A stretch of 64,000 nucleotides of DNA from CALKJU01 sp035326425 (GTDB taxonomy: Bacteria > Pseudomonadota > Alphaproteobacteria > Geminicoccales > Geminicoccaceae), in contig DAOLFG010000001.1 in assembly GCA_035326425.1 (NCBI GenBank), forward strand, positions 1 to 64,000. Direction: 5' to 3'. Within the stretch, counting starts at the first letter, position 1; each line of letters begins with the position of its first letter. The translations under genes were made by a program, and so were the position numbers. The notes under the pieces were generated by a model. The model did no database searches. It worked only from the letters and a program-made list of their open reading frames with translations, and was not told where the DNA came from. Shown in pieces: positions 19,892-29,009 of the stretch.

Positions 19892-21127
19892 ATGCAGCTC
19901 GATCGACGCCGCCTTCTGACCGCGGCCGCGGCCACGCCGCTCGTGGCGGGCCTGCCGCGGCTGGCCTGGGCCGCCACCGACATCAACTACTGGCACCACT
20001 TCACCAGCGCCACCGAGTTCAAGGGCCTGGAGCGGGTGATGGCGCTGTTCAAGGAGCGCTATCCCGACATCAACCTGACCCAGGAGAACATCCCGAACGC
20101 CGAGTGGATGTCGAAGGTGACGGCGGCGTCGGTGTCGGGCAGCAAGCCGGCCACGGCGATGATCACCGCCGACAGGGCACCCGACATGGTGAACATGGGC
20201 GGGCCGATCGATCTGACCGACAAGATCAAGGGCTGGGACAAGTTCGGCCTCTACGCCCCCAGCACCTGGGAAGGCATCACGGTCAACGGCAAGCTGTACG
20301 GCCTGCCGCTCTTCATCTTCGTCGACTGGATGTACTATCGGAAGGACTGGTTCGACGAGGCCGGGCTGAAGGCACCCACCAACTTCATCGAGATGACCGA
20401 GGCGGCGGTCAAGCTCACCGATCCCTCGAAGAACCGCTTCGGCTTCGGCCTGCGTGGCGCCTCGGGCGGCCAGAGCCTGATCATGGACGTGTTCCACGCC
20501 TATGGGCTGGAGATCGTCAAGGACGGCAAGCCGGCCATGGACAGGGCCAAGCTGGTCGAGGCGCTGGACTGGTACTCCGGCCTCTACACCAAGCTGAAGG
20601 TCGCACCGCCCAGCGCGCCCAACGACAGCTACCGGCAGATCATGGAGGGCTTCAAGACCGGCCAGACGGCGATGATCTGGCACCACACCGGCTCGCTCAC
20701 CGAGCTGCAGCAGGCGATGCCCGAGGGCTCGTTCATGACCGCGACCCGGCCGGCAGGCCCGGCCCGGCACTATGCGCGCGTGACCTACCAGTTCAACGGC
20801 ATCATGGATCCGTCGAAGCTGGATGCCGGCTGGGACTGGCTGACCTTCTGGTCCGAGGCCGACCCCGGCATCGCCTTTCTGGAGGAGACCGGCTACTTCC
20901 CGTCCAATCCCGAGATCGCCAAGGACGACCGAATCCAGAAGAACCCGATCTACGCCGCGGCGGTCGAGACCACCAGGTTCGGCTCGCTGCCGACCCGCTT
21001 CCCCGGCAGCCCCGGCTGGGAGGAGACGGTGGTGCTGCCGGAGTTCCAGCGCATCCTGGTCGGCCAGACCACGGTCGAAGCCGCGGCCGATGCCATCCTC
21101 GCCGGCCTGGAATCGACGCTGAACTGA
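19892..21127 (+). CDS. ABC transporter extracellular solute-binding protein (family 1)
   Basis: 411 residues. A twin-arginine-like signal peptide (DRRRLLTAAAATPLVAGLPRLAWA) is followed by a sugar-type binding protein: YWHHFTSATEFKGLERVMALFKERYPDINL, then LYGLPLFIFVDWMYYRKDWFDEAGL. GGGGAGG before ATG 19892 is a strong ribosome site. It would capture the operon's substrate in the periplasm for the two permeases encoded at 23096-24886. A stem-loop directly after it probably raises its expression over the downstream genes. Confidence 0.9.
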   Translation: MQLDRRRLLTAAAATPLVAGLPRLAWAATDINYWHHFTSATEFKGLERVMALFKERYPDINLTQENIPNAEWMSKVTAASVSGSKPATAMITADRAPDMVNMGGPIDLTDKIKGWDKFGLYAPSTWEGITVNGKLYGLPLFIFVDWMYYRKDWFDEAGLKAPTNFIEMTEAAVKLTDPSKNRFGFGLRGASGGQSLIMDVFHAYGLEIVKDGKPAMDRAKLVEALDWYSGLYTKLKVAPPSAPNDSYRQIMEGFKTGQTAMIWHHTGSLTELQQAMPEGSFMTATRPAGPARHYARVTYQFNGIMDPSKLDAGWDWLTFWSEADPGIAFLEETGYFPSNPEIAKDDRIQKNPIYAAAVETTRFGSLPTRFPGSPGWEETVVLPEFQRILVGQTTVEAAADAILAGLESTLN

Positions 21128-21136
21128 CGTGTCCCC

Positions 21137-21168
21137 CGGGCCGGTCCACGGCCGGCCCGCTTTCCTTT
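21137..21168 (+). terminator. Stem-loop with CTTTCCTTT tail after the binding-protein gene
   Basis: Arms CGGGCCGG (21137-21144) and CCGGCCCG (21152-21159) enclose a seven-base loop, followed by CTTTCCTTT. It lies between the binding-protein gene and the PhyH gene. It is a partial terminator or RNA-stabilising element of the type often seen after binding-protein genes. Confidence 0.6.
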
Positions 21169-21181
21169 CGGGAGGCCAACC

Positions 21182-22006
21182 ATGCCCAAGGCCCTGAGCG
21201 AGGCGCAGGTCGCCGAGTACCGCGAACGCGGCATCCTGTTCCCGATCCCCGTGCTGAGCCGGGAGGAGGTGGCCGATTGCCTCGCTGCCCTGAAGCGGAT
21301 CGAGGCGCTGCCGGAGCCGACGCGCGGCCGTGTGCTGAAGAACAAGAGCCATCTGGTGTCGGCCCCGCTGGCCAAGCTGATCCGGCATCCGAGGATCGTC
21401 GATGCCGTCGAGGACGTGATCGGGCCGGACGTGCTGGTCTGGGGCGGCAGCTTCTTCAACAAGGCCGGCGGCACGCCCGACTTCGTCAGCTGGCACCAGG
21501 ACGCGACCTATTGGGGCCTCGAGCCCATGGACATCGTCACCGCCTGGGTGGCGCTGACCCCCAGCACGGTCGAGAGCGGCTGCATGCGGGTGGTGCCGGG
21601 ATCGCACAAGGGCGAGATCCTGCCGCACACCGAGACCTACGGCGCCAACAACCTCTTGAGCCGCGGCCAGGAGATCGCCGTCGAGGTGAAGGACGAGGAC
21701 GCGGTCGACGTGGTGCTGCAGCCGGGGCAGATGTCGCTGCACCATGTGCTGATCGCCCACGGCTCCGAGCCCAACCGCGCCGATCATCCGCGCATCGGCT
21801 TCGCCATCCGCTACATCGGCGGCCATGTCCGTCAAGCCAAGGCGAGCAAGGATTCCGCGACGCTGGTCCGCGGCCGCAACCTCAGCGGCACCTTCGCGCT
21901 GGAACCCGCGCCCAAGGGCGATCTGGTTCCAGAAGACATCGCCTATCACGACGCCCTCTACGACGCGGCTCCGCACCTGCCCAAGGTCGCGGCTACTTCC
22001 ATGTAA
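21182..22006 (+). CDS. Phytanoyl-CoA dioxygenase (PhyH) family Fe(II)/2-oxoglutarate oxygenase
   Basis: 274 residues. The iron ligands appear as His-x-Asp in SWHQDATYWG and a distal His in VLIAHGSEPN, and the 2-oxoglutarate-binding Arg in HPRIGFAIRY. PhyH enzymes hydroxylate small molecules as well as fatty acyl-CoAs. Its place between a binding protein and an enolase-superfamily enzyme suggests that it hydroxylates or demethylates the imported compound. GGGAGG precedes ATG 21182 by seven bases. Confidence 0.85.
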   Translation: MPKALSEAQVAEYRERGILFPIPVLSREEVADCLAALKRIEALPEPTRGRVLKNKSHLVSAPLAKLIRHPRIVDAVEDVIGPDVLVWGGSFFNKAGGTPDFVSWHQDATYWGLEPMDIVTAWVALTPSTVESGCMRVVPGSHKGEILPHTETYGANNLLSRGQEIAVEVKDEDAVDVVLQPGQMSLHHVLIAHGSEPNRADHPRIGFAIRYIGGHVRQAKASKDSATLVRGRNLSGTFALEPAPKGDLVPEDIAYHDALYDAAPHLPKVAATSM

Positions 22007-22020
22007 TCTCTGGATTTCCC

Positions 22021-23127
22021 ATGCGCATCACCGACATTCGCTGCTGGATCGTCGAGGGCCAGCATCCACGCTGGCCCTATCGCTGGCGCAAGGGCCTCGC
22101 CGGCTCGGGCGACGGCACGCCGGCCGACAAGAGGCCGCTCGATGCCATCGTCCGCGTCGATACCGACGAGGGCATCCATGGTGCGATGCGCGTGCCGCAG
22201 GGGCCGTCGGTGATGAGCCTGGTCGAGCGCCGGCTGAAGCGGCTGGTCGGCGAGGACCCGCTGCTGACCGAGCGACTGTGGTGGCTGGTGTGGGAGATCG
22301 ACCGGGTCGAGGAGATCCCGGTGCGGCACCTCGGCATCCTCGACTGCGTGCTCTGGGACATCAAGAGCAAGAAGGCCGGGATGCCGATCTACCAGATGCT
22401 GGGCGGCAACGACCGGGTAGTGCCGGCCTATGCCTCCACCGTGACCTGGGACACGATGGAAGAGTACGAGCGGCACATCAAGCACTGCATCGACGTCGGC
22501 TTCAAGGCGTTCAAGCTGCACGCCTGGGGCGACGCCAGGGAAGACGCCAGGCTCTGCCGCAACCTGCGCAAATGGTGCGGCCCCGATGCCGACCTGATGT
22601 TCGACGGCTCGGCCGGCTGGGACTATGTCACCTCGATGTGGTTCGGCCGTCAGCTCGAGGATTGCGGTTTCTTGTGGTACGAGGAGCCGATGCGCGAGTT
22701 CGAGCTCGGCTCCTACAAGAAGCTGTGCGATGCGCTCGACATACCGGTGCTGGCCTCGGAGACGCCGGACGGCTGCCACTGGAACATGGCGACATGGATC
22801 CAGCTGGGTGCCCTCGACATGACCCGCACCAGCTGGTTCTTCAAGGGCGGCATCACCGGTGCGATGAAGGTGGCGCACCTGTCGGACTCGTTCGGAATGC
22901 GCTGCCAGGTGCACGGCATGGGGCTGCCGAATGCGCAGATCTGCGCCGCCATCCGCACCAACGACTATTACGAGCAGCTGGTGATGGGCACCGAGCAGAT
23001 CGACGATCTGGTCAACCTCGGGCCGCTGGCCATCAAGGACGGCAACCTCACCGTCTCCGACGCGCCCGGACTGGGCGAGGACTTCGATTGGGACCATGTC
23101 GAGCGCAGCGCCGTCGCGAAGGTCTGA
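22021..23127 (+). CDS. Enolase-superfamily (mandelate racemase-like) enzyme 2
   Basis: 368 residues, only distantly like enzyme 1. Candidate catalytic residues are AFKLHAWGD (Lys-x-His), MFDGSAGW, WYEEPM and SETPDG as metal ligands, and an Asp/His pair in GALDMTR and QVHGMGLPN. The last is the arrangement of the mandelate racemase subgroup. It may dehydrate or racemise a hydroxy acid made by the PhyH oxygenase. The start is ATG 22021, 14 bases after phyH. Its end overlaps the next permease gene by 32 bases. Confidence 0.85.
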   Translation: MRITDIRCWIVEGQHPRWPYRWRKGLAGSGDGTPADKRPLDAIVRVDTDEGIHGAMRVPQGPSVMSLVERRLKRLVGEDPLLTERLWWLVWEIDRVEEIPVRHLGILDCVLWDIKSKKAGMPIYQMLGGNDRVVPAYASTVTWDTMEEYERHIKHCIDVGFKAFKLHAWGDAREDARLCRNLRKWCGPDADLMFDGSAGWDYVTSMWFGRQLEDCGFLWYEEPMREFELGSYKKLCDALDIPVLASETPDGCHWNMATWIQLGALDMTRTSWFFKGGITGAMKVAHLSDSFGMRCQVHGMGLPNAQICAAIRTNDYYEQLVMGTEQIDDLVNLGPLAIKDGNLTVSDAPGLGEDFDWDHVERSAVAKV

Positions 23128-24052
23128 GGAGGTCGCGACCGGGCTGGTTCACGGCCTGAACCGTCGCCTGCTCGCCGTCACCGAAGGCCGCTACTGGGCC
23201 TACCTGCTGCTCGTCCCGAGCCTGGTGCTGATCGTCGCCGTGGTGGTCTACCCCACCTTGTGGGGCATGGGGCTGAGCTTCCGCGAGATGCGGCTGAACC
23301 GGCCGGACCTCGGCACCGGCTTCGTCGGCCTCAAGCATTACCACGCGCTGATCAACGACCCGATCTTCTGGCTGTCCTTGCGCAACACCTCGGTGTGGGT
23401 GACGGGTGCGGTGGCGGGCGAGCTGATCCTGGGTCTGAGCGCGGCGCTGGTGCTCAACCGCGGCCTGATCGGCTTCAAGCTGTTCGGCGTGCTGGTGCTG
23501 CTGCCTTGGTTCCTGCCCAACGTGGTGGCCGGCCACATGTGGGCGCTGATGCTCGACCCGCGCCTCGGCGTGCTCAACGATATCCTCGTCAACCTCGGCA
23601 TCCTCGAGCAGTACAAGGCTTGGTTCGCCGACCCCAACACGGCGCTCGCCGCCGCCCTGATGGTCGAGGTCTGGCACGGCTTCCCGTTCTTCTCGCTGCT
23701 GCTGCTGGCCGGCCTCAAGGGCATTCCGAAGGACCTCTACGAGGCGGCGGCCTGCGACGGTGCCACGGCTTGGCAGCAGTTCCTCAACGTCACGCTGCCG
23801 ATGCTGAAGATGATCATCGTGGCGACGGTGGTGCTGCGCGTCATCAGCCTGGTCAACTCGCCCGACATCCTGCTGATCCTGACCGGCGGCGGGCCGGGAC
23901 GGTCGACCATGGTGCTGTCGCTGTATGCCTTCCAGAAGGCCAATCGCGAGTTCAACTTCGGCTACGCCAGCGCCCTGTCGGTGGTGATGTTCCTGCTGCT
24001 GATGGGCTTCTCCTGGCTCTATGTCCGCCTGTCCAACGTGATGAGGGACTGA
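23096..24052 (+). CDS. Sugar-type ABC transporter permease 1 (MalF-like)
   Basis: 318-residue inner-membrane protein with six predicted helices. The first is in YWAYLLLVPSLVLIVAVVVYPTLWGMGLSF, and the ATPase-docking EAA loop reads EAAACDGATAWQQFLNVTLP. The ATG at 23096 overlaps the end of the upstream enolase-superfamily gene by 32 bases, so translation is coupled. It works with permease 2 and the binding protein at 19892. No ATPase is encoded in this operon; the UgpC-type ATPase at 41245-42321 is a candidate partner. Confidence 0.9.
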   Translation: MSSAAPSRRSEEVATGLVHGLNRRLLAVTEGRYWAYLLLVPSLVLIVAVVVYPTLWGMGLSFREMRLNRPDLGTGFVGLKHYHALINDPIFWLSLRNTSVWVTGAVAGELILGLSAALVLNRGLIGFKLFGVLVLLPWFLPNVVAGHMWALMLDPRLGVLNDILVNLGILEQYKAWFADPNTALAAALMVEVWHGFPFFSLLLLAGLKGIPKDLYEAAACDGATAWQQFLNVTLPMLKMIIVATVVLRVISLVNSPDILLILTGGGPGRSTMVLSLYAFQKANREFNFGYASALSVVMFLLLMGFSWLYVRLSNVMRD

Positions 24053-24055
24053 ACC

Positions 24056-24886
24056 ATGCCGCGCCGCCGCCTCGCCGACGTGCTGGTCTGGCTGGCCGGC
24101 CTCGCCATCACGATCTTCGCGATCTTCCCGATCGTCTGGGCGCTCCTGACCTCGCTGAAGGAGGAGGCGGCGATCATCACGACGCAGATGCAATATCTGC
24201 CCGAGAAGATCACCTTCCAGAACTACGTCGACATCTGGACGCGCTCGAACTTCCCGATCCTGCTGACCAACAGCGCCATCACCACGGCGATGACGGTGGT
24301 GGTCTGCGCCGTGCTGGGTACCCTCGCCAGCTACGCCATCGCCCGCTTCCAGTTCCGCGGCCGGCGCGAGCTGATGCTGTTCTACCTGGTCATCCGCATG
24401 TTCCCGGCGGTGATGATCATCATCCCGCTGTTCATCCTGATGCGGAACGTCGGCCTGCTCGACAGCCGGCTGGGGCTGGCGCTGGCCTACACGACGTTCC
24501 TGCTGCCGGTGTTCATCTGGATGATGAAGGGCTTCTTCGACGCGGTGCCTCTCGAGCTGGAGGACGCCGCCCGCATCGACGGCTGCTCGCGCCTCGGCGC
24601 CATGCTGCGGGTGATCCTGCCCCTGGTGGTGGGCGGGCTGGTGGCGACGGCGGTGTTCGTCGCCATCGGGGCGTGGAACGAGTTCCTGTTCGCGCTGATG
24701 ATGACCACCAGCACCGGCTCGCGCACCTGGCCGGTGGGCCTTCAGCTCATGGTCGGCGAATTCCAGCTCCCCTGGGGCACGCTGGCGGCCGGCGGTATCG
24801 TCAGCATCGTGCCGGTGGTGATCCTGTTCGCCATGGTGCAGCGCGCCCTGGTGCGGGGGCTGACGGCGGGGGCAGTGAAGGGGTGA
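24056..24886 (+). CDS. Sugar-type ABC transporter permease 2 (MalG-like)
   Basis: 276 residues with six membrane helices. The N-terminal helix is VLVWLAGLAITIFAIFPIVWALLTSLK and the EAA loop is ELEDAARIDGCSRLGAMLRVILP. It begins three bases after permease 1 and is the last gene of the GntR-linked operon, ending 10 bases from the convergent quiC stop. Confidence 0.9.
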   Translation: MPRRRLADVLVWLAGLAITIFAIFPIVWALLTSLKEEAAIITTQMQYLPEKITFQNYVDIWTRSNFPILLTNSAITTAMTVVVCAVLGTLASYAIARFQFRGRRELMLFYLVIRMFPAVMIIIPLFILMRNVGLLDSRLGLALAYTTFLLPVFIWMMKGFFDAVPLELEDAARIDGCSRLGAMLRVILPLVVGGLVATAVFVAIGAWNEFLFALMMTTSTGSRTWPVGLQLMVGEFQLPWGTLAAGGIVSIVPVVILFAMVQRALVRGLTAGAVKG

Positions 24887-24896
24887 CGGACGCTCG

Positions 24897-26762
24897 TCAG
24901 TTGCCGAGCAGCGCCGTGATCGATTCGCCGAGCGAGCGGTCGAGCTGGGCCTGGGCGGCGAGGCGGGCGGGGGCGTTGGCCTCGCCGTAGCGGTCGTAGC
25001 CGCCGCGCCGCTCCAGCACCTCGAAGAACACGCCGTTGATGCTGCGCGTGAAGAAGTGGAAGAACTCGGCCGCGCCGATGCGATCGTAGAGGATGTCGTG
25101 GGCGCGCAGGCGCTTGACCGTCGCATCCTCCAGGCCGAAGCGCGCCGCCAGATCCTCGTAGTAGTTCTCGGGGATGGGCAGGCGCAGATGCTCGGGCACC
25201 CGACTCGCGGCGGCGGTGATGTCCGGGCAGGCGAAGGCGATGTGCTGGGCACCGGCGCCGGCGGTGCGCGACATGAACCGCCCGGCGGCCGAAGCCTGGG
25301 CCTGCGAGGCGTTGAGCGGCAGGCGCACCGTGCGGTCGGAATTGCTCAGCGCCCGGCTGACGATCAGGCCGCGCGGATCGTTGAGATCGGCGCGCGGCTC
25401 CGGGTCGAGGCCGAGCACGACGCGGTAGAACAGCAGCCAGCTCAGGAACTCGGTCTGCGGCACCACCTGGGCGATGTGGTCGATCGCCAGCAGGCCGAGG
25501 CCGGGATCGCCGCCGCGCTCGGGGTCGGGGGCGAAATCGGCCTCGATGAAGCCGTCGCCGCCCGCGGCATCGAGGAAATAGACGAGGCTGCCGCCGACGC
25601 CGCGCACCGCCGGGATCGCCAGCTCGCCGGCGCCGATGGGGCCGGAGAACGGCTTGGCCATCAGCCCGGTGGCATGCCGCGCGGTCTCGGCCGCATTCTC
25701 GACCCGGAAGGCCAGGGCGGCGATGGAGAGGCCATGCAGGAGCTGGAAGGCGTGGGGAAAGCCCTCGTCCTCGAGGTTCAGCACGAGGTTGACGGAGCCC
25801 TGCCGGTGCAGCTCGACGTCCTTGGAGCGGTGGCGGTGGGTACGGCGGAAGCCCAGGGCGCGCAAGAGGTCGCGGAACTGGCCCGAATGGTTGCGGTCGT
25901 CGACGAACTCGACGAAGGCGACGCCATCGACCGCGGGTGCCGCTGCCGCCGGCTCGGCGAGCTGGCCTTCGAGCCACAGGAAGGAGCGCATGCCGTCGAC
26001 GGCGGTCTGCTGGGCGGAGCCGGCGCGGAAATCGTCGCTGAAGATCTCGTGGCTGACCGGGCCGCGATAGCCGATCTCGCGCAGCTTGCGCATCATGGCG
26101 ACCACCGGCAGGTCGCCCTGTCCCGGCAGGCAGCGGAAGTGGCGGCTGAGAAAGAGCAGATCCATCTCGATCGCCGGCACGTCGGCGGTCTGCACCAGCA
26201 CGATGCGCTCGGGGGGAATGTCGGCGATCGGCTCGACCGGGCACTTGTGGGCGAGCGCGTGGAAGGTGTCGAGGATGAGGCCGACGTTCGGATGGTCGGC
26301 CCGGCGCACCGCCTCCCAGGCCTGGCGGTAGTCGTGGATGTGCCGGCCCCAGCACAGCGCCTCGAAGCCGACACCGACGCCATGCGCCTTCGCCAGCTCG
26401 CCGAGATCGTGCAGGTCAGCGGCGATGCGGCCCATGTCGCCGTCGGCATCGGGCGAGATGCTGCTGCACACCAGCAGCAGCGGGGCGCCGAGCCGGCGCA
26501 TCAGCTCGAACTTGCGGCGCGCCCGCTCGAAGGCGCGGCCGCGCAGCGGCTCCGGCAGGCCCTCGAAGTCGCGGAAGGGCTGCAACGCCACGATAGCGAG
26601 CCCGAGCGAGGCCGCGAGGTCGCGGACGTCCTCGGGGCTGCCGTCGAAATAGGTCAGGTCGTTCTCGAAGATCTCGACGCCGTCGTAGCCGGCGTCGGCG
26701 GCTGCCTTCAGCTTGTCGCCCAGCATTCCCGACATGCAGACCGTGGCGATCGAGCGCGTCAT
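24897..26762 (-). CDS. quiC: 3-dehydroshikimate dehydratase with C-terminal HPPD-like domain (QuiC type)
   Basis: 621 residues. It converts 3-dehydroshikimate to protocatechuate, feeding the pca pathway encoded divergently at 27839-32547. Residues 1-270 are a TIM-barrel with the expected metal ligands (VGFEALCWG, LILDTFH, VQTADV, VSHEIFSDDF). Residues 290-610 form a 4-hydroxyphenylpyruvate-dioxygenase-like domain with an intact His-His-Glu set (IDHIAQ, QHIAFACPD, NGVFFEVLERRGGY). This is the two-domain form known in Pseudomonas QuiC1. It starts at ATG 26762, 35 bases after aroE, with which it forms an operon. Confidence 0.92.
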   Translation of the reverse strand: MTRSIATVCMSGMLGDKLKAAADAGYDGVEIFENDLTYFDGSPEDVRDLAASLGLAIVALQPFRDFEGLPEPLRGRAFERARRKFELMRRLGAPLLLVCSSISPDADGDMGRIAADLHDLGELAKAHGVGVGFEALCWGRHIHDYRQAWEAVRRADHPNVGLILDTFHALAHKCPVEPIADIPPERIVLVQTADVPAIEMDLLFLSRHFRCLPGQGDLPVVAMMRKLREIGYRGPVSHEIFSDDFRAGSAQQTAVDGMRSFLWLEGQLAEPAAAAPAVDGVAFVEFVDDRNHSGQFRDLLRALGFRRTHRHRSKDVELHRQGSVNLVLNLEDEGFPHAFQLLHGLSIAALAFRVENAAETARHATGLMAKPFSGPIGAGELAIPAVRGVGGSLVYFLDAAGGDGFIEADFAPDPERGGDPGLGLLAIDHIAQVVPQTEFLSWLLFYRVVLGLDPEPRADLNDPRGLIVSRALSNSDRTVRLPLNASQAQASAAGRFMSRTAGAGAQHIAFACPDITAAASRVPEHLRLPIPENYYEDLAARFGLEDATVKRLRAHDILYDRIGAAEFFHFFTRSINGVFFEVLERRGGYDRYGEANAPARLAAQAQLDRSLGESITALLGN

Positions 26763-26797
26763 GCGTGAGCCTCCGGCGACGGGCCGTTCCGGGCAGC

Positions 26798-27682
26798 CTA
26801 GCCTGCCGCCGGCGCGGCATCCATCGAAGCGAAATGCCGGCGCATCCGTTCCACGTCCGGTGCCAGGCCAGTGAACAGGCGGAAGGCCTCGGCGGCCTGG
26901 AACACCGCCATGCCGCCACCATCGAGCGTGCGGCAGCCGATGGCGCGGGCTCGGCGCAGCAGCTCGGTCTCGAGCGGGACGTAGACGATGTCGGCGACCC
27001 AGAGGCCGGGCCGGAGCAGCGATGCCGGCACCGAGGTGCCGGGGATGCTCGCCATGCCGACCGGCGTGGCGTTGACCACGCCATCGGCGGCGGCGAGCGC
27101 CTCGGCGAGGTCGCCGCCGGCCGAGGCCCGGCCGGCGCCGAAGCGCGCCTCGATGCCGGCCGCCAGCTCCTCGGCGCGCCGATGGTCGGTATCGAAGATG
27201 GCGAGCCGGCCGACGCCGAGGCCGGCCAGGGCATGGGCGACGGCGGCACCGCCGCCGCCAGCGCCCATCTGCACCACGCGGTCGCGACGGACGTCGCCCA
27301 GGCCGCGGCGAAAATTCTCGGTGAAGCCGTAACCGTCGGTGTTGTGGCCGACCCGCCGGCCACCGCGCAGGACGACGGTGTTGACGGCCCCTAGCGCCCT
27401 GGCGTCGTCGGACAGCCCGTGCAGCAGCGAGATCACCGCCTGCTTGCAGGGGAAGGTGATGTTGAGGCCGTCGAAGCCCATGCGCTCGGCCGAGAGGAGC
27501 AGATCCGGCAGCGCGTCGGGGCCGAGCGCCAGCGGCTCGAGGTCGATGCGGCGATAGACGTAGCGCAGGCCCTGTGCAGCACCCTCCCGCTCGTGCATGG
27601 CGGGCGTGCGCGAGCCCTGGATGCCGCGGCCGATCAGGCCCGCCAGCAGGCTCGGCCGATCCTCTCCCTGCCCAGCCGTCAT
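26798..27682 (-). CDS. aroE: Shikimate/quinate dehydrogenase family protein
   Basis: 294 residues of the AroE fold. The substrate-binding Ser-x-Ser site appears as GSRTP (Ser24, Thr26), the catalytic Lys80 in NITFPCKQ and Asp116 in NTDGYGF, and the nucleotide loop GAGGGG at 140-145. A Ser-Arg-Thr site and the neighbouring quiC fit a catabolic dehydrogenase making 3-dehydroshikimate (or dehydroquinate) from imported shikimate or quinate, rather than the biosynthetic AroE. It is the first gene of a two-gene operon, divergent from pcaD across a 156-base gap. Confidence 0.85.
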   Translation of the reverse strand: MTAGQGEDRPSLLAGLIGRGIQGSRTPAMHEREGAAQGLRYVYRRIDLEPLALGPDALPDLLLSAERMGFDGLNITFPCKQAVISLLHGLSDDARALGAVNTVVLRGGRRVGHNTDGYGFTENFRRGLGDVRRDRVVQMGAGGGGAAVAHALAGLGVGRLAIFDTDHRRAEELAAGIEARFGAGRASAGGDLAEALAAADGVVNATPVGMASIPGTSVPASLLRPGLWVADIVYVPLETELLRRARAIGCRTLDGGGMAVFQAAEAFRLFTGLAPDVERMRRHFASMDAAPAAG

Positions 27683-27838
27683 TCCCGGCACCGCCTCCCC
27701 TGCCCTTGTCCGTCGCCGTGCTGGACATAGCGAATCGTCGAGCCGCATGGCTATCATGCCGCGCGAAGTTCTGGTTTCCGCCGATGGCCCGAGTGCGCGA
27801 AACTGCCGGGGCAGCCCGGATGCGGGGAGGCAGAAAGC
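27683..27838. other. Divergent promoter region aroE-quiC / pcaDCHG-BKACE-pcaB
   Basis: 156 bases that must hold both promoters. GGGGAGG at the right end is the ribosome site of pcaD. I see no clear palindrome, and no PcaQ, PcaR or PcaU type regulator gene occurs in the window, so the controller is encoded elsewhere. Confidence 0.45.
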
Positions 27839-28633
27839 ATGGCGTTCGAGCGCCTCGACGACATCGTGGTCCACCACGAGGTAACCGGACGGGCCGGTGA
27901 GCCGGCGCTCGTGCTGATCAATTCGCTGGGCACGGATTTGCGGGTGTGGAGCGCTCTGGCTCCCCGTCTGGCCGATCGCTTCCGCCTCGTCCGCTACGAC
28001 AAGCGTGGCCACGGCCTGACCGATGCGACGCCCGGCGCCTATGCGATGGCGCGGCTGGCGGCCGACCTCGCGGCGCTGCTGGACCGGCTGGGGATCGGCA
28101 GGGCGGTGGTCTGCGGCCTGTCGATCGGCGGCATGATCGCGCAGCAGCTCGCGGCCGACCGGCCCGATCTGGTGCAGGGCCTCGTGCTGATGGACACCGC
28201 GCACAAGATCGGCGACCCGAAGATGTGGGACGACCGGATCGCCGCCATCCGGGCAGGAGGCATCGCCTCGATCTCGGAGGCGATCCTCGCGCGCTGGTTC
28301 TCGCCGGCCTTCCACCGCGACCGGCCGGCCGAGCTGGCGGGCTGGCGCAACATGCTCTGCCGCACCACCCTCGACGGCTACCTCGGCTGCTGTGCTGCCA
28401 TCCGCGACGCCGACCTCACTGGTGCGGCCAAGGCCATCGCCGTGCCGACGCTGTGCATGGTCGGCGACCAGGACGGCTCGACCCCGCCCGAGATGGTGGC
28501 CGAGCTGGCGGCGCTGGTGCCGGGGGCTAGGCTCGTCACGATCACGGGGGCGGGGCACATTCCCTGCGTCGAGCAGACGGGTGCGGTGGCCGAGGCGATG
28601 CTCGGCTTCCTCGGGGAGCATCGCCTTGGCTGA
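27839..28633 (+). CDS. pcaD: 3-oxoadipate enol-lactonase
   Basis: 264-residue alpha/beta hydrolase that opens beta-ketoadipate enol-lactone. The triad is Ser95 in VCGLSIGGM, Asp in GDQDGSTPP and His in TGAGHIPCVEQ. The pattern NSLGTDLRVW near the start and RYDKRGHGL are typical of PcaD. It leads the pca operon, and its stop is overlapped by pcaC by eight bases. Confidence 0.93.
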   Translation: MAFERLDDIVVHHEVTGRAGEPALVLINSLGTDLRVWSALAPRLADRFRLVRYDKRGHGLTDATPGAYAMARLAADLAALLDRLGIGRAVVCGLSIGGMIAQQLAADRPDLVQGLVLMDTAHKIGDPKMWDDRIAAIRAGGIASISEAILARWFSPAFHRDRPAELAGWRNMLCRTTLDGYLGCCAAIRDADLTGAAKAIAVPTLCMVGDQDGSTPPEMVAELAALVPGARLVTITGAGHIPCVEQTGAVAEAMLGFLGEHRLG

Positions 28634-29009
28634 CGACAGGTTCGAGGCGGGCATGAAGGTCCGGCGCAGCGTGCTGGGCGACGCCCATGTCGACCGCGCC
28701 GAGGCGCGCAAGACCGCCTTCGACGCCGACTTCCAGCGCTTCATCGCCGAAGGCGCCTGGGGCTCGGTCTGGTCGCGGCCGGGCCTCGACCGGCGGACGC
28801 GCTCGATGCTCGTCATCGCGCTGATGGCCGCCCTCGGCCACGAGGAGGAGCTGGCGATGCACGTCCGGGCGACCCGGAACACCGGCGCCACGCCCGACGA
28901 CATCAAGGAGGTGCTGCTGATGGTGGGGGTCTATGCCGGCGTGCCGGCTGCCAACCGGGCGTTCAAGACCGCCAAGCAGGCCCTGGCCGAGCTGGAGAGC
29001 CAATCGTGA
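28626..29009 (+). CDS. pcaC: 4-carboxymuconolactone decarboxylase
   Basis: 127 residues, the normal length of a stand-alone PcaC. It decarboxylates gamma-carboxymuconolactone to the enol-lactone used by PcaD. The AhpD-like helical core shows RRSVLGDAHVDRA and SMLVIALMAALGHEEELAMH, then GATPDDIKEVLL. I choose TTG 28626 (GGGGAG six bases upstream), which overlaps the pcaD stop; ATG 28653 is the next option. Confidence 0.93.
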   Translation: MADDRFEAGMKVRRSVLGDAHVDRAEARKTAFDADFQRFIAEGAWGSVWSRPGLDRRTRSMLVIALMAALGHEEELAMHVRATRNTGATPDDIKEVLLMVGVYAGVPAANRAFKTAKQALAELESQS

